Below the pieces are notes generated by a model. The model saw nothing but the letters and a program-made list of their open reading frames with translations, made no database searches and was not told the origin of the DNA. Made by a program: the position numbers and the translations under genes. Positions 1 through 9,532 of a DNA stretch of 64,000 nt are shown here, one piece after another; positions within the stretch are counted from its first letter, which is position 1, and every line of letters starts with the position of its first letter. Source of the stretch: Candidatus Brachybacterium merdavium (GTDB taxonomy: Bacteria > Actinomycetota > Actinomycetes > Actinomycetales > Dermabacteraceae); assembly GCA_019118275.1 (NCBI GenBank), contig DWZH01000087.1:95355-159354 (forward strand). Reading direction: 5' to 3'.

Positions 1-1499
1 GCGTCGAGGATGCGGACCTTGAAGTCCCGCAGCTCGAACTCGTCGATCAGCGGGTACCGGTCGCACAGCGCCTTGCGCAGGGCCAGATCCAGGGCATTGA
101 CGGGCCCGTTGCCCTCGGCCAGAGCGACGGCTCGGGCCTGGACACCGGCGGTTCCGCCTCCGATCTTCACGACCGCCTCCGTCTCCAGGCTCCCATCGCG
201 CAGCATCTGGGAGCTCGAGCGCCAGGACTCCACGTCGAAATAGGCCGGGGCGCGGCCCATCTCGTCGAGCAGCAGCAGCTCGAAGGAGGCGTCGGCGGCC
301 TCGTAGGAGTACCCGACCGCTTCCCGTTGCTTGACCGTCGCGGCCAGGCGGGCCAGCAGGTTCTTCTCACCGGTGAGGTCGAAGCCGAGCTCCCGGCCCT
401 TCAGCTCCATCGAGGCGCGTCCGGCCATGTCGGAGATGATCATGCGCATGTCGTTGCCGAGCAGACGCGGATCGGTGTGCTGGTACAGATCGGGGTCGAC
501 CCGGATCGCGCTGGCGTGCAGGCCGGCCTTGTGCGCGAAGGCGCTGTCACCGACGTACGGTGCGCGCGGATTGACCGGCATGTTGACGATCTCGCCGATC
601 GCCTGGGCGATCCGGGTGGTCTCGGCCAGCGTCTCGGCCGGCACCAGCGCCATACCCATCTTCAGCTGGAGATCGGCGAGCATCGTGATCAGGTCGGCGT
701 TGCCGGTGCGCTCGCCATACCCGTTGACGCAGCCCTGCACGTGGCTGGCGCCAGCCCGCACCGCGGTCACGGCGTTGGCGACGGCGCAGCCGGAGTCGTT
801 GTGGGTGTGCGCCCCCAGGCGCGGGTCCGGATGACCGGCCGCGGCCAGGCGTTCCCGCAGCTCGGTGATGATCTCGGTGATGTCATGCGGGAGCATGCCG
901 CCGTTGGTGTCGCACAGGACGGCGACCTCTGCTCCGGCCGCCAGGGAGGCGGCGATCACCGACGTGGCGTACTCCGCGTCGTGCCGGAAGCCGTCGAAGA
1001 AGTGCTCGGCGTCGACGAAGACCTCGCGGCCGAGTTCGACCAAGTGCGCGACGGTCTCACGCACCATTGCCAGGTTCTCCTCGCCGGAGGTGCGCAGGGC
1101 GGCGGTGACATGGCGCAGATCGGACTTCGCGACCAGGGTGACGGTCGGGGCTCCCGACTCGATCAGCGCCGCGACCTGTGGGTCGTCGGTGACCGCGACC
1201 CCGGCCTTGCGGGTGGACCCGAACGCCGCCAACCGGGCGGTGGACAGCTCCAGCTCCGTGCGAGCCCGCAGGAAGAACTCGGTGTCCCGCGGCACTGCCC
1301 CGGGCCAACCACCCTCGATGTAGGTCACGCCGAGCTCGTCGAGCAGACGGGCGACCGCGAGCTTGTCGGTGACCGACAGGGTCAGCCCCTCCTGCTGGGC
1401 ACCATCGCGCAGGGTGGTGTCGTAGAGGTGGAAGCCGTCGACGGGCACCGCCTGCTGGTGGGCGGGAGTGGATGCGGTCGTGGTCTCGGTGGTCATCAT
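1..1499 (-). CDS. cimA: Citramalate synthase (2-isopropylmalate synthase family), C-terminus cut by window edge
   Basis: Predicted to condense acetyl-CoA with pyruvate to (R)-citramalate, the threonine-independent entry to isoleucine synthesis. The N-terminal TIM barrel begins with the catalytic YDTTLRDGAQQEG motif at about residues 26-38, and the metal-binding HTHNDSG motif follows near residue 250. The last ~80 visible residues look like the regulatory LeuA dimer domain (LRDGSLETEAVVKI, then FKVRILD). About 499 residues are visible; family members run about 530, so only a short tail is missing. Two ATGs are adjacent (1499 and 1496); GAGG lies 4 and 7 bases upstream of them, which slightly favours the second. 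The gene starts 4 bases after ilvE stops and is probably co-transcribed with it. A homologous 2-isopropylmalate synthase is the alternative, but the motif layout fits the citramalate branch. Confidence 0.88.
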   Translation of the reverse strand, partial: MMTTETTTASTPAHQQAVPVDGFHLYDTTLRDGAQQEGLTLSVTDKLAVARLLDELGVTYIEGGWPGAVPRDTEFFLRARTELELSTARLAAFGSTRKAGVAVTDDPQVAALIESGAPTVTLVAKSDLRHVTAALRTSGEENLAMVRETVAHLVELGREVFVDAEHFFDGFRHDAEYATSVIAASLAAGAEVAVLCDTNGGMLPHDITEIITELRERLAAAGHPDPRLGAHTHNDSGCAVANAVTAVRAGASHVQGCVNGYGERTGNADLITMLADLQLKMGMALVPAETLAETTRIAQAIGEIVNMPVNPRAPYVGDSAFAHKAGLHASAIRVDPDLYQHTDPRLLGNDMRMIISDMAGRASMELKGRELGFDLTGEKNLLARLAATVKQREAVGYSYEAADASFELLLLDEMGRAPAYFDVESWRSSSQMLRDGSLETEAVVKIGGGTAGVQARAVALAEGNGPVNALDLALRKALCDRYPLIDEFELRDFKVRILD

Positions 1500-1503
1500 C
1501 GCC

Positions 1504-2595
1504 TCACACCAGCCTGGTGAGCCAGCCGTGGCGGTCGGCCACGCGGCCGTACTGGATGCCGGTCAGCTCCTCGCGCAGGGCCAGGGTGGTCTCGCCGGAG
1601 CCACCGTCACCGACGGTCCAGGAGCCGCCGTGAGCGCGCAGCGTCCCGATCGGGTTGATGACGGCGGCGGTGCCGCAGGCGAACAGCTCGGTGATCTCGC
1701 CCGAGCTGATCTGATCGAGCACCTCGGACAGCACCAGCCGCTGCTCGACGGGCTCGAGGCCGCGGTCGGCGGCCAGTTGCAGGATCGAGCCGCGGGTGAC
1801 CCCCTCCAGGATCGAACCGGTCAGCGCGGGCGTCAGGATGCGATCATCCGCGGTGATGGCGAAGACGTTCATGCCCGACAGCTCATCGATGCTGCTGCGG
1901 GTCTCCGAGTCCAGGAACATGACCTCGTCGGCTCCGTGCTCCGCGGCCTCGTCCTTGGCCAGCAGGGAGGAGGCGTAATTGCCGCCGCACTTGGCGGCTC
2001 CCGTGCCCCCGGCGCCCGCCCGGGAGTACTGGTCGGCGATCCACACCACCAGGGGCTGCACGCCGCGCGGGAAGTAGTTGCCGGCCGGCGAGGCGATCAC
2101 GTAGTAGTCCACGACATGCGCGGCCCGGACTCCCAGGAACTCCTCGCTGGCGAACATGAAGGGCCGCAGGTACAGCGCCTGCTCCCCCGTGGGGACGGGG
2201 ACCCAGGGCTCATCGGCGGCGACCAGGGCGGTCAGCGAGGTCAGGAAATCGGCCACCGGCAGCTCGGGCAGTGCCAGACGGCGGGCCGAGCGCTGCAGCC
2301 GCTCGGCGTTGAGCTCGGGACGGAAGGTCCACACCGACCCGTCGGCGTGCCGGAAGGCCTTCAGCCCCTCGAAGACCTCCTGCCCGTAGTGCAGCACGGC
2401 GGAAGCGGGCGACAGCTGCAGGGGACCGAAGGGGACGATCTCGCTCGCACCCCAGCCCTCGTCGATGGTCCACCGGGCATGGGCCATGAAATCGGTGTAC
2501 CAGAGGCCGAAACCGGGATCGGTGAGGATCCGGGCACGCTCCGCGTCGCTGACGCGACGGGCGGTCTCGGTGTGGGGGAAAGCGAGCGCGCTCAC
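1504..2595 (-). CDS. ilvE: Branched-chain amino acid aminotransferase
   Basis: PLP-dependent class IV transaminase (363 aa) that interconverts branched-chain 2-oxo acids and Leu/Ile/Val with glutamate as amino donor. The PLP lysine is predicted at K202 in GAAKCGGNYASSL. Other family motifs are YGQEVFEGLKAFR near residue 70 and SIDELSGMN in the cofactor-phosphate region. The start is GTG, with AAGGAGG 6 bases upstream. It lies between leuB and cimA on the same strand (39 and 4 base gaps), so a cimA-ilvE-leuB transcription unit is likely. Length and motifs are normal. Confidence 0.95.
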   Translation of the reverse strand: MSALAFPHTETARRVSDAERARILTDPGFGLWYTDFMAHARWTIDEGWGASEIVPFGPLQLSPASAVLHYGQEVFEGLKAFRHADGSVWTFRPELNAERLQRSARRLALPELPVADFLTSLTALVAADEPWVPVPTGEQALYLRPFMFASEEFLGVRAAHVVDYYVIASPAGNYFPRGVQPLVVWIADQYSRAGAGGTGAAKCGGNYASSLLAKDEAAEHGADEVMFLDSETRSSIDELSGMNVFAITADDRILTPALTGSILEGVTRGSILQLAADRGLEPVEQRLVLSEVLDQISSGEITELFACGTAAVINPIGTLRAHGGSWTVGDGGSGETTLALREELTGIQYGRVADRHGWLTRLV

Positions 2596-2634
2596 GAGGT
2601 GCCTCCTTGGGGCGGTTGAGGACAGAGTACGGGG

Positions 2635-3702
2635 TCAGCTGCCGGCGATCGCGGAGATCAGAGCATCGCCGATGGCGGTCGTGCCGCGCGCATCGTGGTC
2701 CCCACGGGCTGCGAGATCGGCTTCGACCGCGTCTCGTACCCGGGAGGCGGCATCTGGGTGCCCGAGGTGGTCGAGCATCAGTGCGACCGAGAGCACGGTC
2801 GCGGTAGGGTCGGCCCGGTCCTGTCCGGCGATGTCCGGGGCTGAACCGTGGACCGGCTCGAACATCGAGGGGAAGGCGCCGGTGGGGTTCACATTCCCGC
2901 TGGCTGCCAGGCCGATCCCTCCACCGACCGCCGCGGCCAGGTCGGTGACGATGTCGCCGAAGAGGTTGTCGGTGACGATCACGTCGAAGCGGGAGGGATC
3001 AGTGACCAGGTAGATCATCGCGGCATCCACGTGCGCATAGTCGACGGACACGTCGGGGTGCTCCGCGCTGACCTGCTCCACGATCCGCTGCCACAGATGG
3101 CCGGCGTGGACGAGCACGTTGTGCTTGTGGACCAGGGTGAGCTTCCCGCGTCGGGCGGCGGCCTGCTCGAAGGCGTAGCGCACCACCCGCTCGACGCCGA
3201 CCGCGGTGTTCAGGGACACCTCGGTGGCGACCTCGAGCTCGGTGCCTGTGCGCATGGACCCGCCGTTGCCGACGTAGGGGCCCTCGGTGCCCTCGCGCAC
3301 CACCAGGAAGTCGATCTCGCCCGGCTGGGCGAGTGGGGTGGACGCGCCGGTGAACAGCCGGGTGGGCCGCAGATTCACGAAATGGTCGAAACCGAAGCGG
3401 AGCTTCAGCAGCAGTCCGCGCTCGAGGACCCCGGAGGGCACCTCGGGGTCCCCGACCGCGCCCAACAGGATCGCGTCGTGCTCGGCCAGGCGCGCCATGT
3501 CCTCATCGGTCAGGGTCTCGCCGGTGCGGTGCCAGCGTCCTGCCCCGAGGTCGAAGTCGGTGGTCTCCACGTCGATGCCGGCCGGGGCGAGGGCGGTGCG
3601 CAGGGCACGCACCCCGTGCGGCACGACCTCCTGACCGATGCCGTCACCGGCGATGACGGCCAGGCGCAGGGCGGAGGCGGACGAGGATGCGGTGGTGCTC
3701 AT
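2635..3702 (-). CDS. leuB: 3-isopropylmalate dehydrogenase
   Basis: NAD-dependent oxidative decarboxylation of 3-isopropylmalate in leucine synthesis (355 aa). Visible family signatures are the N-terminal AGDGIGQEV, the [13 protein letters not shown] loop, the metal- and substrate-binding stretch [13 protein letters not shown], and [13 protein letters not shown] near the NAD site. The frame stays open another 18 codons upstream, but the ATG at 3702 has GGAG 8 bases before it and gives the usual start MSTTA just before the first beta strand. It is 50 bases downstream of serA and 39 upstream of ilvE, all on the minus strand. leuA, leuC and leuD are not in the window. Confidence 0.94.
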   Translation of the reverse strand: MSTTASSSASALRLAVIAGDGIGQEVVPHGVRALRTALAPAGIDVETTDFDLGAGRWHRTGETLTDEDMARLAEHDAILLGAVGDPEVPSGVLERGLLLKLRFGFDHFVNLRPTRLFTGASTPLAQPGEIDFLVVREGTEGPYVGNGGSMRTGTELEVATEVSLNTAVGVERVVRYAFEQAAARRGKLTLVHKHNVLVHAGHLWQRIVEQVSAEHPDVSVDYAHVDAAMIYLVTDPSRFDVIVTDNLFGDIVTDLAAAVGGGIGLAASGNVNPTGAFPSMFEPVHGSAPDIAGQDRADPTATVLSVALMLDHLGHPDAASRVRDAVEADLAARGDHDARGTTAIGDALISAIAGS

Positions 3703-3752
3703 AGGTGGTTCTCCGGTTCGGGGGGCGCGGTGGTGGCGGGGCGGCGGCACGC

Positions 3753-5360
3753 TCAATAGACGAGATCGACGCCGTGGATCATGTGGGCCGAGATCGACTC
3801 CCCGATCCGGTCGACGAGCTCACGCGGGACGGACTGGTCGAGGTTGAGGATGACCAGCGCCTCGGCCCCCGGGGCATCCCCGGCGCGCGAGACCTGCATC
3901 CCGGCGATGTTGATGCCGGCCTCACCCAGCTGCGCGCCGTACTGGCCGATCAGTCCGGGGCCGTCGTCATAGCGGATCACCATCAGGTGATCGCTGAGGG
4001 GGACGTCCAAGGGGTGCCCGGCCACCTCGACCAGCTTCTGGGCCTGCTCGACGCCGCTGAGGGTGCCGGAGACCGAGACCACCTCGCCGTTGCGCAGGGT
4101 GCCGCGGATGCGGATCACGTTGCGGAACCGTCCGGAGTTCTCCTCGGTGAGCAGCTGCACGGTGATGCCTCGCTCATCGGCCATCACCGGTGCGTTGACG
4201 TAGCTGACCTGCTCGGTGACCACGTTACGGAAGACTCCGCGCAGGGCGGACAGCTTCAGCGCCGTGACGTCGCGGGAGGCGATCTCCCCACAGACGACGA
4301 CGTCGAGCAGCTCGGGGGCCTCGCCGGCAAGGGCCGTGAACAGTTGGCCGAGCCGGTCGGACAGGGCCACGCCGGGGCGGACCAGGTCGTCCATGGCGCC
4401 GCCGGCGACGTTGACCGCATCGGGGACCAGCTCCCCGGCCAGCGCCAGTCGCACGGAGTGCGCGACCGCCACGCCCGCCTTCTCCTGCGCCTCGGCGGTG
4501 GAGGCCCCCAGGTGCGGGGTGAGGGTGACGTTGTCCAGTTCGAGCAGCTTCGCGGCGCTCGGGGAGCTGGTGGGCGGCTCCGAGGAGTAGACATCGAGCG
4601 CGGCCCCGGCGATGCGTCCGGCCGTCAGGGCCTCGTGCAGGGCGTCCTCGTCGATCAGTCCGCCCCGGGCAGCGTTGATCACGTGCAGGTTCGGCTTGGC
4701 GAGCGCGAACTGCTCCGCACCGATCATCCCTTCGGTCTCGGCGGTCCTGGGCATGTGCACGGTGAGCACGTCGGTCTCGCGCATCAGCTCGTCGAGCTCG
4801 ACCACACGCGCGCCCAGCTCGGCGGCGCGGGTGTGGTTGACGTAGGGGTCGTAGGCCAGCAGCTGCACGCCGAAGGGAGCCAGACGCTCGGCCACCAGCT
4901 GGCCGATGCGACCGAATCCGACCACGCCGACCGTCTTGCCCAGCAGCTCCACCCCGGTCAGCTGCTTGCGGTCCCAGCGCCCCGCCTTCACGGAGGCGTC
5001 GGCGCGGGAGAGATTGCGCAAAGACGCCAGGATCAGGGTCACGGCCAGCTCAGCGGCCGAGACGATGTTCGAGGTGGGGGCGTTGATGACCATGACGCCG
5101 GCGGTGGTGGCGGCGGGCACGTCCACGTTGTCCAGACCGACTCCGGCGCGGGCCACGACCTTCAGCTCCGGTGCTGCGGCGAAGACCTCGGCGTCGACCT
5201 GGGTGGCGGAGCGGACCAGGAGCGCATCGGCCGTCCCCACTGCGGAGAGCAGAGCGGCGCGGTCGGTGCCGTCGACATGGCGGATATCGGCGTCATCACC
5301 GAAGACCTCGATGGTGGCGGGCGAGAGTTCTTCGGCGAAGAGCACGACGGGACGCGTCAC
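3753..5360 (-). CDS. serA: D-3-phosphoglycerate dehydrogenase, long ACT-domain form
   Basis: First enzyme of serine synthesis: oxidises 3-phosphoglycerate to 3-phosphohydroxypyruvate with NAD. This is the long actinobacterial form (535 aa). The order is a substrate domain, the Rossmann motif [14 protein letters not shown], catalytic [10 protein letters not shown] and [12 protein letters not shown], then an intervening regulatory domain and a C-terminal ACT domain (about residues 460-535), which in relatives mediates serine feedback. GTG at 5360 is chosen because GGAAGG sits about 8 bases upstream and the protein then begins right at VTRPVVLF; an in-frame ATG at 5444 has no ribosome site. A -10-like TAGTCT at 5423-5428 would give a ~56-base leader. 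Confidence 0.95.
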   Translation of the reverse strand: MTRPVVLFAEELSPATIEVFGDDADIRHVDGTDRAALLSAVGTADALLVRSATQVDAEVFAAAPELKVVARAGVGLDNVDVPAATTAGVMVINAPTSNIVSAAELAVTLILASLRNLSRADASVKAGRWDRKQLTGVELLGKTVGVVGFGRIGQLVAERLAPFGVQLLAYDPYVNHTRAAELGARVVELDELMRETDVLTVHMPRTAETEGMIGAEQFALAKPNLHVINAARGGLIDEDALHEALTAGRIAGAALDVYSSEPPTSSPSAAKLLELDNVTLTPHLGASTAEAQEKAGVAVAHSVRLALAGELVPDAVNVAGGAMDDLVRPGVALSDRLGQLFTALAGEAPELLDVVVCGEIASRDVTALKLSALRGVFRNVVTEQVSYVNAPVMADERGITVQLLTEENSGRFRNVIRIRGTLRNGEVVSVSGTLSGVEQAQKLVEVAGHPLDVPLSDHLMVIRYDDGPGLIGQYGAQLGEAGINIAGMQVSRAGDAPGAEALVILNLDQSVPRELVDRIGESISAHMIHGVDLVY

Positions 5361-5521
5361 GGGATGTACCTTCCGGTGTGGGTCGGCGGCTTCGGGAACA
5401 GCCGTCGTTGGGGCCGGGGGACAGACTACTGCGCTGTCCGCCATTCGGTCGCCGGAGTCACCATACGAGATGCTCGCAGAGCGTTGGTCAGGTCACCCCT
5501 GCCTCCGGCCGCGCTCGCACC
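5361..5521. other. Intergenic region serA / TetR-family gene
   Basis: About 160 bases separate the TetR-family stop codon from serA. On the minus strand it holds a candidate serA promoter element, TAGTCT at 5428-5423, with no convincing -35 box. I see no terminator hairpin or further gene here. Confidence 0.4.
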
Positions 5522-6484
5522 TCAGCCCCTGGCGTCCAGCCCCGCCTCCTCGACCCTAGCCGCCGACTTCGCCGCCTCCTTGGCCCGGCTCTTCGCCGCA
5601 TCCCGGGCCGTCTTCATCCGCGCCTCCCGCTTCTCGAGCTCACGCACGCGGCGCTGGGTGGCCTTGCGCAGGGCGGTGGCCGAGGCGAGTTCGGCCTCGG
5701 CCGCCGCGAGGGCCGCCTCGGGCGTCAGTTCGGGCTCTGCCGCCGACGCGACGGGCTCGCGCCCTTCGAGCGCTCGCTCGAGGCCCGGCATGAGCAGTCC
5801 GAGCGCGGTGGAGAAGTCATCGCCCCCCTCCACCCCGGCCTCCACGCCGCTGAAGTAGACCCCGGACTCGATGACCGGACGCGCGTCCGGGAACCCTCCC
5901 TCGGCGACGATGTCCCGCAGCAGCTGCCTGGTCGCCTCCCCAGCACCGAAGGCCCCGGTGCGCATGTCGCGATCCATCACAGCGAATCCTCTGACCTGCA
6001 CTGAGAGCACCATCAGAACCGCGAGCTTGTCGTCCGCACCCCCGGGCAGAGTGCGGGCGGCACGCATACCCGCGTCCACCGCTCGCAGCTGGCCGGGCAT
6101 CAGCAGGGATTCCGTCGACAGCGGGATGTCCAGCGCCCAGGGATGGCGCGAGTAGGCCTGCGCGATCGTCCGTGCCCACTGCTCGAGCCCGACCCGCCAA
6201 TCGTCACCGTCGATGACCCACTGTTCGTCGCCCAGGGAGGCATCGAGCATGAGCTGATGCAGGTCACTCTTCGAGGAGACGTATCGATACAGCGCCATCG
6301 TCGTGAACCCGAAGGAACGCGCCACTCGCTGCATCGTGACCGCATCGAGCCCCTCGGCGTCCGCGATCTCCATGGCCGCCTCGACGATCCGCTCATGACT
6401 CAGCTCGCGCTTCGGTCCTCGCTGCGGCGCCGCAGCGACTCCCCACGCCATCGCGACCACCCGAGACACTTCCTCCTCGGCCAT
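5522..6484 (-). CDS. TetR-family transcriptional regulator with C-terminal coiled-coil extension
   Basis: Predicted repressor (320 aa). An N-terminal helix-turn-helix (about residues 28-75, with RIVEAAMEIADAEGLDAVTM and the recognition region FGFTTMALYRYVSSKSDL) is followed by a helical ligand-binding domain. From about residue 245 the protein becomes rich in Ala, Glu, Arg and Lys with heptad-like spacing, probably a coiled coil that ordinary TetR proteins lack. ATG at 6484 is used because a G-rich ribosome site precedes it by about 7 bases; an in-frame ATG 11 codons earlier has none. It is divergent from an ABC exporter and separated from it by 113 bases containing inverted repeats, so it most likely represses that exporter and itself. 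Its ligand is unknown. Confidence 0.85.
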   Translation of the reverse strand: MAEEEVSRVVAMAWGVAAAPQRGPKRELSHERIVEAAMEIADAEGLDAVTMQRVARSFGFTTMALYRYVSSKSDLHQLMLDASLGDEQWVIDGDDWRVGLEQWARTIAQAYSRHPWALDIPLSTESLLMPGQLRAVDAGMRAARTLPGGADDKLAVLMVLSVQVRGFAVMDRDMRTGAFGAGEATRQLLRDIVAEGGFPDARPVIESGVYFSGVEAGVEGGDDFSTALGLLMPGLERALEGREPVASAAEPELTPEAALAAAEAELASATALRKATQRRVRELEKREARMKTARDAAKSRAKEAAKSAARVEEAGLDARG

Positions 6485-6518
6485 GCGGAGCCCCCTTTGC
6501 GACGAGTTGGACGCCACT

Positions 6519-6585
6519 CAGTATTGCGCATGGACTGCGTGGCGCGCATACTGCTTACGCCGCACACTGTATGCGGAACATACAG
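6519..6585. promoter_or_regulatory. Putative TetR operator sites and divergent promoter region
   Basis: Two inverted repeats lie between the TetR gene and the ABC exporter. The better one is perfect, CTGTATG-CGGAA-CATACAG at 6567-6585, directly before the exporter ribosome site (GGAG at 6589). The second pairs CAGTATTGCGC (6519-6529) with GCGCATACTG (6544-6553) with one bulged base; it overlaps a possible exporter promoter (TTGCGC at 6525-6530, CATACT at 6547-6552, 16-base spacer). Both share a GTAT/ATAC core. Binding by the neighbouring regulator is inferred from position. Confidence 0.6.
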
Positions 6586-6597
6586 AAAGGAGCCGTG

Positions 6598-7467
6598 ATG
6601 CACGGCACGATCGAGCTCGACGGCATCAGCAAGGCATACCGCGAGCCCGTGATCGACCACCTCGACCTCTCGGTCGACGGCGGCGTGTTCGCGCTGCTCG
6701 GTCCCAACGGGGCCGGGAAGACGACACTCGTCTCGATCCTGACCACTCTGGTCCGGCCCGATCAGGGCCGCGCCCGGCTGGGCGGGATCGACGTGGTCGG
6801 TGACCCGCAGGGCGCCCGACGCCGCTTCGCGGCCACCGGCCAGGAGACGACCTTGGACGATCTCCTCACCGGGCGCGAGAACCTGATCATGCTCGGCAGA
6901 CTGCTGGGCCTGGGCAGGGCATCTGCCCTGCGGGCCGACGAGCTGCTTGAGCAGTTCGACCTGGCGCTCGCCGGCCGCCGGACGGTCTCGACGTACTCCG
7001 GGGGCATGCGTCGTCGGCTGGACCTCGCGGCCACCCTGATCTCGCAGCCCGAGGTGCTCTTCCTGGACGAACCCACGACCGGACTGGATCCGGTGAGCCG
7101 GAGGCGAGTCTGGGACGATGTGCGGGAACTCGCCGGATCCGGCTCCACGGTCTTCCTCACCACCCAGACCCTCGATGAGGCCGAAGCACTCGCCGACCGG
7201 ATCGCGGTCCTGCGCGACGGACGGATCGTGGCCGACGGCACCGCCGAGGAGCTGACGGCCTCCATCGGCGGGCACCGGCTGGTCCTGTCCGACCGCGAGG
7301 GCCGCGAGGTCCGCGACATCGACATCGACGGCTCCGCGGCGTCGGTGCGCCACGCCTTGGCCCAGCTCCCCGAGAGCGAGCAGGACCTGCAGGTCGCTCT
7401 GCGCTCCCCCACCCTGGACGACGCCTTCGTCGCCTTCACCCAGTCATCCCAGGAGGTGGCGGCATGA
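6598..7467 (+). CDS. ABC transporter ATP-binding protein (DrrA-like export family)
   Basis: ATPase subunit (289 aa) of a two-component exporter. It has Walker A GPNGAGKTT at about residues 35-43, the signature YSGGMRRRLDLA near residue 135, Walker B VLFLDEPTTGLDP, and an H-loop position occupied by Gln (LTTQTLDEAE), a substitution common in DrrA/daunorubicin-type exporters. The C-terminal ~80 residues form the extra domain of that subfamily. ATG at 6598 follows GGAG by 5 bases. Its stop overlaps the permease start by 4 bases (ATGA), indicating coupled translation. The substrate, perhaps a drug or lipid-like molecule, cannot be told from sequence. Confidence 0.92.
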   Translation: MHGTIELDGISKAYREPVIDHLDLSVDGGVFALLGPNGAGKTTLVSILTTLVRPDQGRARLGGIDVVGDPQGARRRFAATGQETTLDDLLTGRENLIMLGRLLGLGRASALRADELLEQFDLALAGRRTVSTYSGGMRRRLDLAATLISQPEVLFLDEPTTGLDPVSRRRVWDDVRELAGSGSTVFLTTQTLDEAEALADRIAVLRDGRIVADGTAEELTASIGGHRLVLSDREGREVRDIDIDGSAASVRHALAQLPESEQDLQVALRSPTLDDAFVAFTQSSQEVAA

Positions 7468-8252
7468 CCGCACTCGTCTCCTCATTCCCCAGCACGCGCG
7501 GCGTCAATGCCCTGCGGTCTTCTGCGGTGTTCATCGGCCGGAGCCTGCGACACAGCCTCCGCGATGGCGAAGGGCTCATCATGGCCATCGCCCTGCCCGT
7601 GTTCCTGCTGCTGATGTTCACCTATGTCTTCGGCGGCGCGATCATCTCCGAGGGTTACGTGGACTTCGTCGTCCCCGGGGTCATCCTCACCTGCGCGGCC
7701 TTCGGCGCGTCGTCGGTGGCGGTCTCGGTCAATCGCGACGTCACCCTCGGTGCCATGCGCCGGTTCCGCACCCTGCCCATCGCCTCCGCCACCGTGCTCG
7801 CCGGGCATGTGGTCGCCAGCGTGCTGCGCAATCTGGCAGCAACGGCGATCGTGATCGCGGTGGCGCTGCTGATCGGCTTCCGGCCGACGGCCACGCCTCT
7901 GGAGTGGCTCGGCGTGCTCGGCCTGGTGGCGCTGTGGATCCTGGCGATCACCTCGCTGTTCGCCTGCATAGGGATGGTCTCCGGCAGCCCCGAGGCCGCG
8001 AACGGCTACGGCTTCACCCTGCTGTTCCTGCCGTATCTCTCCAGTGCCTTCGTCCCGGTGGAGACGATGCCCTCCTGGCTCCAGCCCCTCGCCACCCACC
8101 AGCCGATGGGTCCGCTGGTCGAGTCGCTGCGGGCGCTGCTGGTCGGCGGCGGTGAAGCGAAGGTGCTCGTCTCGCTGATCTGGAGCGTGGGCATCATCCT
8201 GGTCGCGACAGCGCTGACGGTGCTTGCCTTCCGGCGCAGCGGCGACCGCTGA
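7464..8252 (+). CDS. ABC-2 type transporter permease (DrrB-like)
   Basis: Membrane subunit (262 aa) partnering the ATPase just upstream. About six hydrophobic segments are visible, at roughly residues 38-58, 68-90, 115-138, 148-170, 175-195 and 233-253. The family's RFRTLPIASATVLAGHV element follows the second segment, and SSAFVPVETMPSWLQPLATHQPM is the conserved ABC-2 stretch before the last helix. It is translationally coupled to the ATPase and followed by a strong terminator, so the two genes form a complete operon controlled by the divergent TetR protein. Confidence 0.92.
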   Translation: MTALVSSFPSTRGVNALRSSAVFIGRSLRHSLRDGEGLIMAIALPVFLLLMFTYVFGGAIISEGYVDFVVPGVILTCAAFGASSVAVSVNRDVTLGAMRRFRTLPIASATVLAGHVVASVLRNLAATAIVIAVALLIGFRPTATPLEWLGVLGLVALWILAITSLFACIGMVSGSPEAANGYGFTLLFLPYLSSAFVPVETMPSWLQPLATHQPMGPLVESLRALLVGGGEAKVLVSLIWSVGIILVATALTVLAFRRSGDR

Positions 8253-8298
8253 GACCCCGCGCGTCGGCCGATGGACGCACGGCACCGCTGGACGCACG

Positions 8299-8331
8299 GG
8301 AGCCCCGCACCACCGTTCGGTGCGGGGCTCC
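8299..8331. terminator. Bidirectional terminator hairpin between exporter permease and ilvC
   Basis: A 13-bp perfect stem, GGAGCCCCGCACC and GGTGCGGGGCTCC, closes on a 7-base loop. It lies between two converging genes. There is no long T-run on either side, as is common in high-GC actinobacteria. Confidence 0.75.
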
Positions 8332-8350
8332 GTGTCGTCGCGAGCGCTGC

Positions 8351-9382
8351 TCAGCGAGCGGCGCTGCCCTCGGTGTAGTCGTCGTCGAGCGACTGGGCGC
8401 TCCAGGAGAACATCTTGCGCAGCTCCTTGCCCACGGTCTCGATCTCGTGCTTGGCCTCGTCCTCGCGAAGCTTCGTGAACTCCGGCGCGCCGGCGTCCTG
8501 GTCGTCGATGAACTTCTTCGCGAAGGAGCCGTCCTGGATGTCGGCCAGGATGGCCTTCATGTCGGCCTTCACCTGATCGGTGACCACGCGCGGGCCGGAG
8601 ACGTAGTCACCGAACTCAGCGGTGTCCGAGATCGACCAGCGCTGCTTGGCGATGCCGCCCTCGTGCATGAGGTCGACGATCAGCTTGAGCTCGTGGAGCA
8701 CCTCGAAGTAGGCGATCTCCGGCTGGTACCCCGCTTCGGAGAGGGTCTCGAAGCCGGCCTGGACCAGGTGGCTCATGCCGCCGCACAGCACCGCCTGCTC
8801 TCCGAACAGGTCGGTCTCGGTCTCCTCGGTGAAGGTCGTCTTGATGACGCCGGCGCGGGTGCCGCCGATGCCCTTGGCGTAGGACATCGCCAGGTCCCAG
8901 GCCGATCCGGTGGCGTCCTGCTCGACGGCCACGATGTCGGGGATGCCCCGCCCGGCCACGAACTCGCGGCGCACGGTGTGTCCGGGGGCCTTGGGAGCGA
9001 TCAGCAGCACATCGATGCCGGCGGGCACCTCGACGAAGCCGAAACGGATGTTGAAGCCGTGGGCGAAGGCCAGCGCCTTGCCCTGCGTCAGGTGGGGCTT
9101 GATGGAGTCGGCGAAGACCTTGCGCTGGTCCTGGTCGGGGGTCAGGATCATGATCAGGTCGGCCCACTCGGCGACTTCCGCGACGGTGCCCACGCCCAGG
9201 CCCTGCTCCTCGGCCTTGGCGCGGGACTTCGAACCCTCGCGCAGGCCCACCCGGACCTCGACGCCGCTGTCACGCAGGTTCAGCGCATGGGCGTGGCCCT
9301 GGGAGCCGAATCCGACGACCCCCACCTTCTTGCCCTGGATGATGGACAGGTCGGCATTGTCGTCGTAGTAGATCTCTGCCAC
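8351..9382 (-). CDS. ilvC: Ketol-acid reductoisomerase
   Basis: Converts acetolactate or acetohydroxybutyrate to the dihydroxy acid using NADPH and Mg2+, the second common step of valine/isoleucine synthesis (343 aa, short class I form). The N-terminal Rossmann motif is [21 protein letters not shown], followed by the cofactor-specificity loop at [10 protein letters not shown]. The C-terminal knotted domain holds the metal ligands in [10 protein letters not shown] and the [13 protein letters not shown] region. GTG at 9382 is used, with AAGGAG about 7 bases upstream, giving the usual AEIYYDD start. It sits 150 bases after ilvN. A TAGGAT at 9453-9448 and a hairpin before it suggest partly independent transcription from ilvBN. 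Confidence 0.95.
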   Translation of the reverse strand: MAEIYYDDNADLSIIQGKKVGVVGFGSQGHAHALNLRDSGVEVRVGLREGSKSRAKAEEQGLGVGTVAEVAEWADLIMILTPDQDQRKVFADSIKPHLTQGKALAFAHGFNIRFGFVEVPAGIDVLLIAPKAPGHTVRREFVAGRGIPDIVAVEQDATGSAWDLAMSYAKGIGGTRAGVIKTTFTEETETDLFGEQAVLCGGMSHLVQAGFETLSEAGYQPEIAYFEVLHELKLIVDLMHEGGIAKQRWSISDTAEFGDYVSGPRVVTDQVKADMKAILADIQDGSFAKKFIDDQDAGAPEFTKLREDEAKHEIETVGKELRKMFSWSAQSLDDDYTEGSAAR

Positions 9383-9478
9383 GGTGTGCTCCTTCGGGAT
9401 GGGGGATGTGGGCCGCGCTCTCCGCGGCGCCACGGGCGACGGATCCGATCCTATCGCCCACTGTCTTACGTTCTGAGA

Positions 9479-9503
9479 GGACGTCTTCAGTGATGAGACG
9501 TCC
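9479..9503 (-). terminator. Hairpin between ilvN and ilvC
   Basis: A perfect 8-bp stem, GGACGTCT and AGACGTCC with a 9-base loop, lies 30 bases after the ilvN stop. With no T-run it may be a partial terminator, an RNA-stabilising structure or a processing site between ilvN and ilvC. A -10-like TAGGAT lies downstream at 9453-9448. Confidence 0.45.
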
Positions 9504-9532
9504 GCGGGGTCCTCGGTTCTGCGTCCCGGGTC

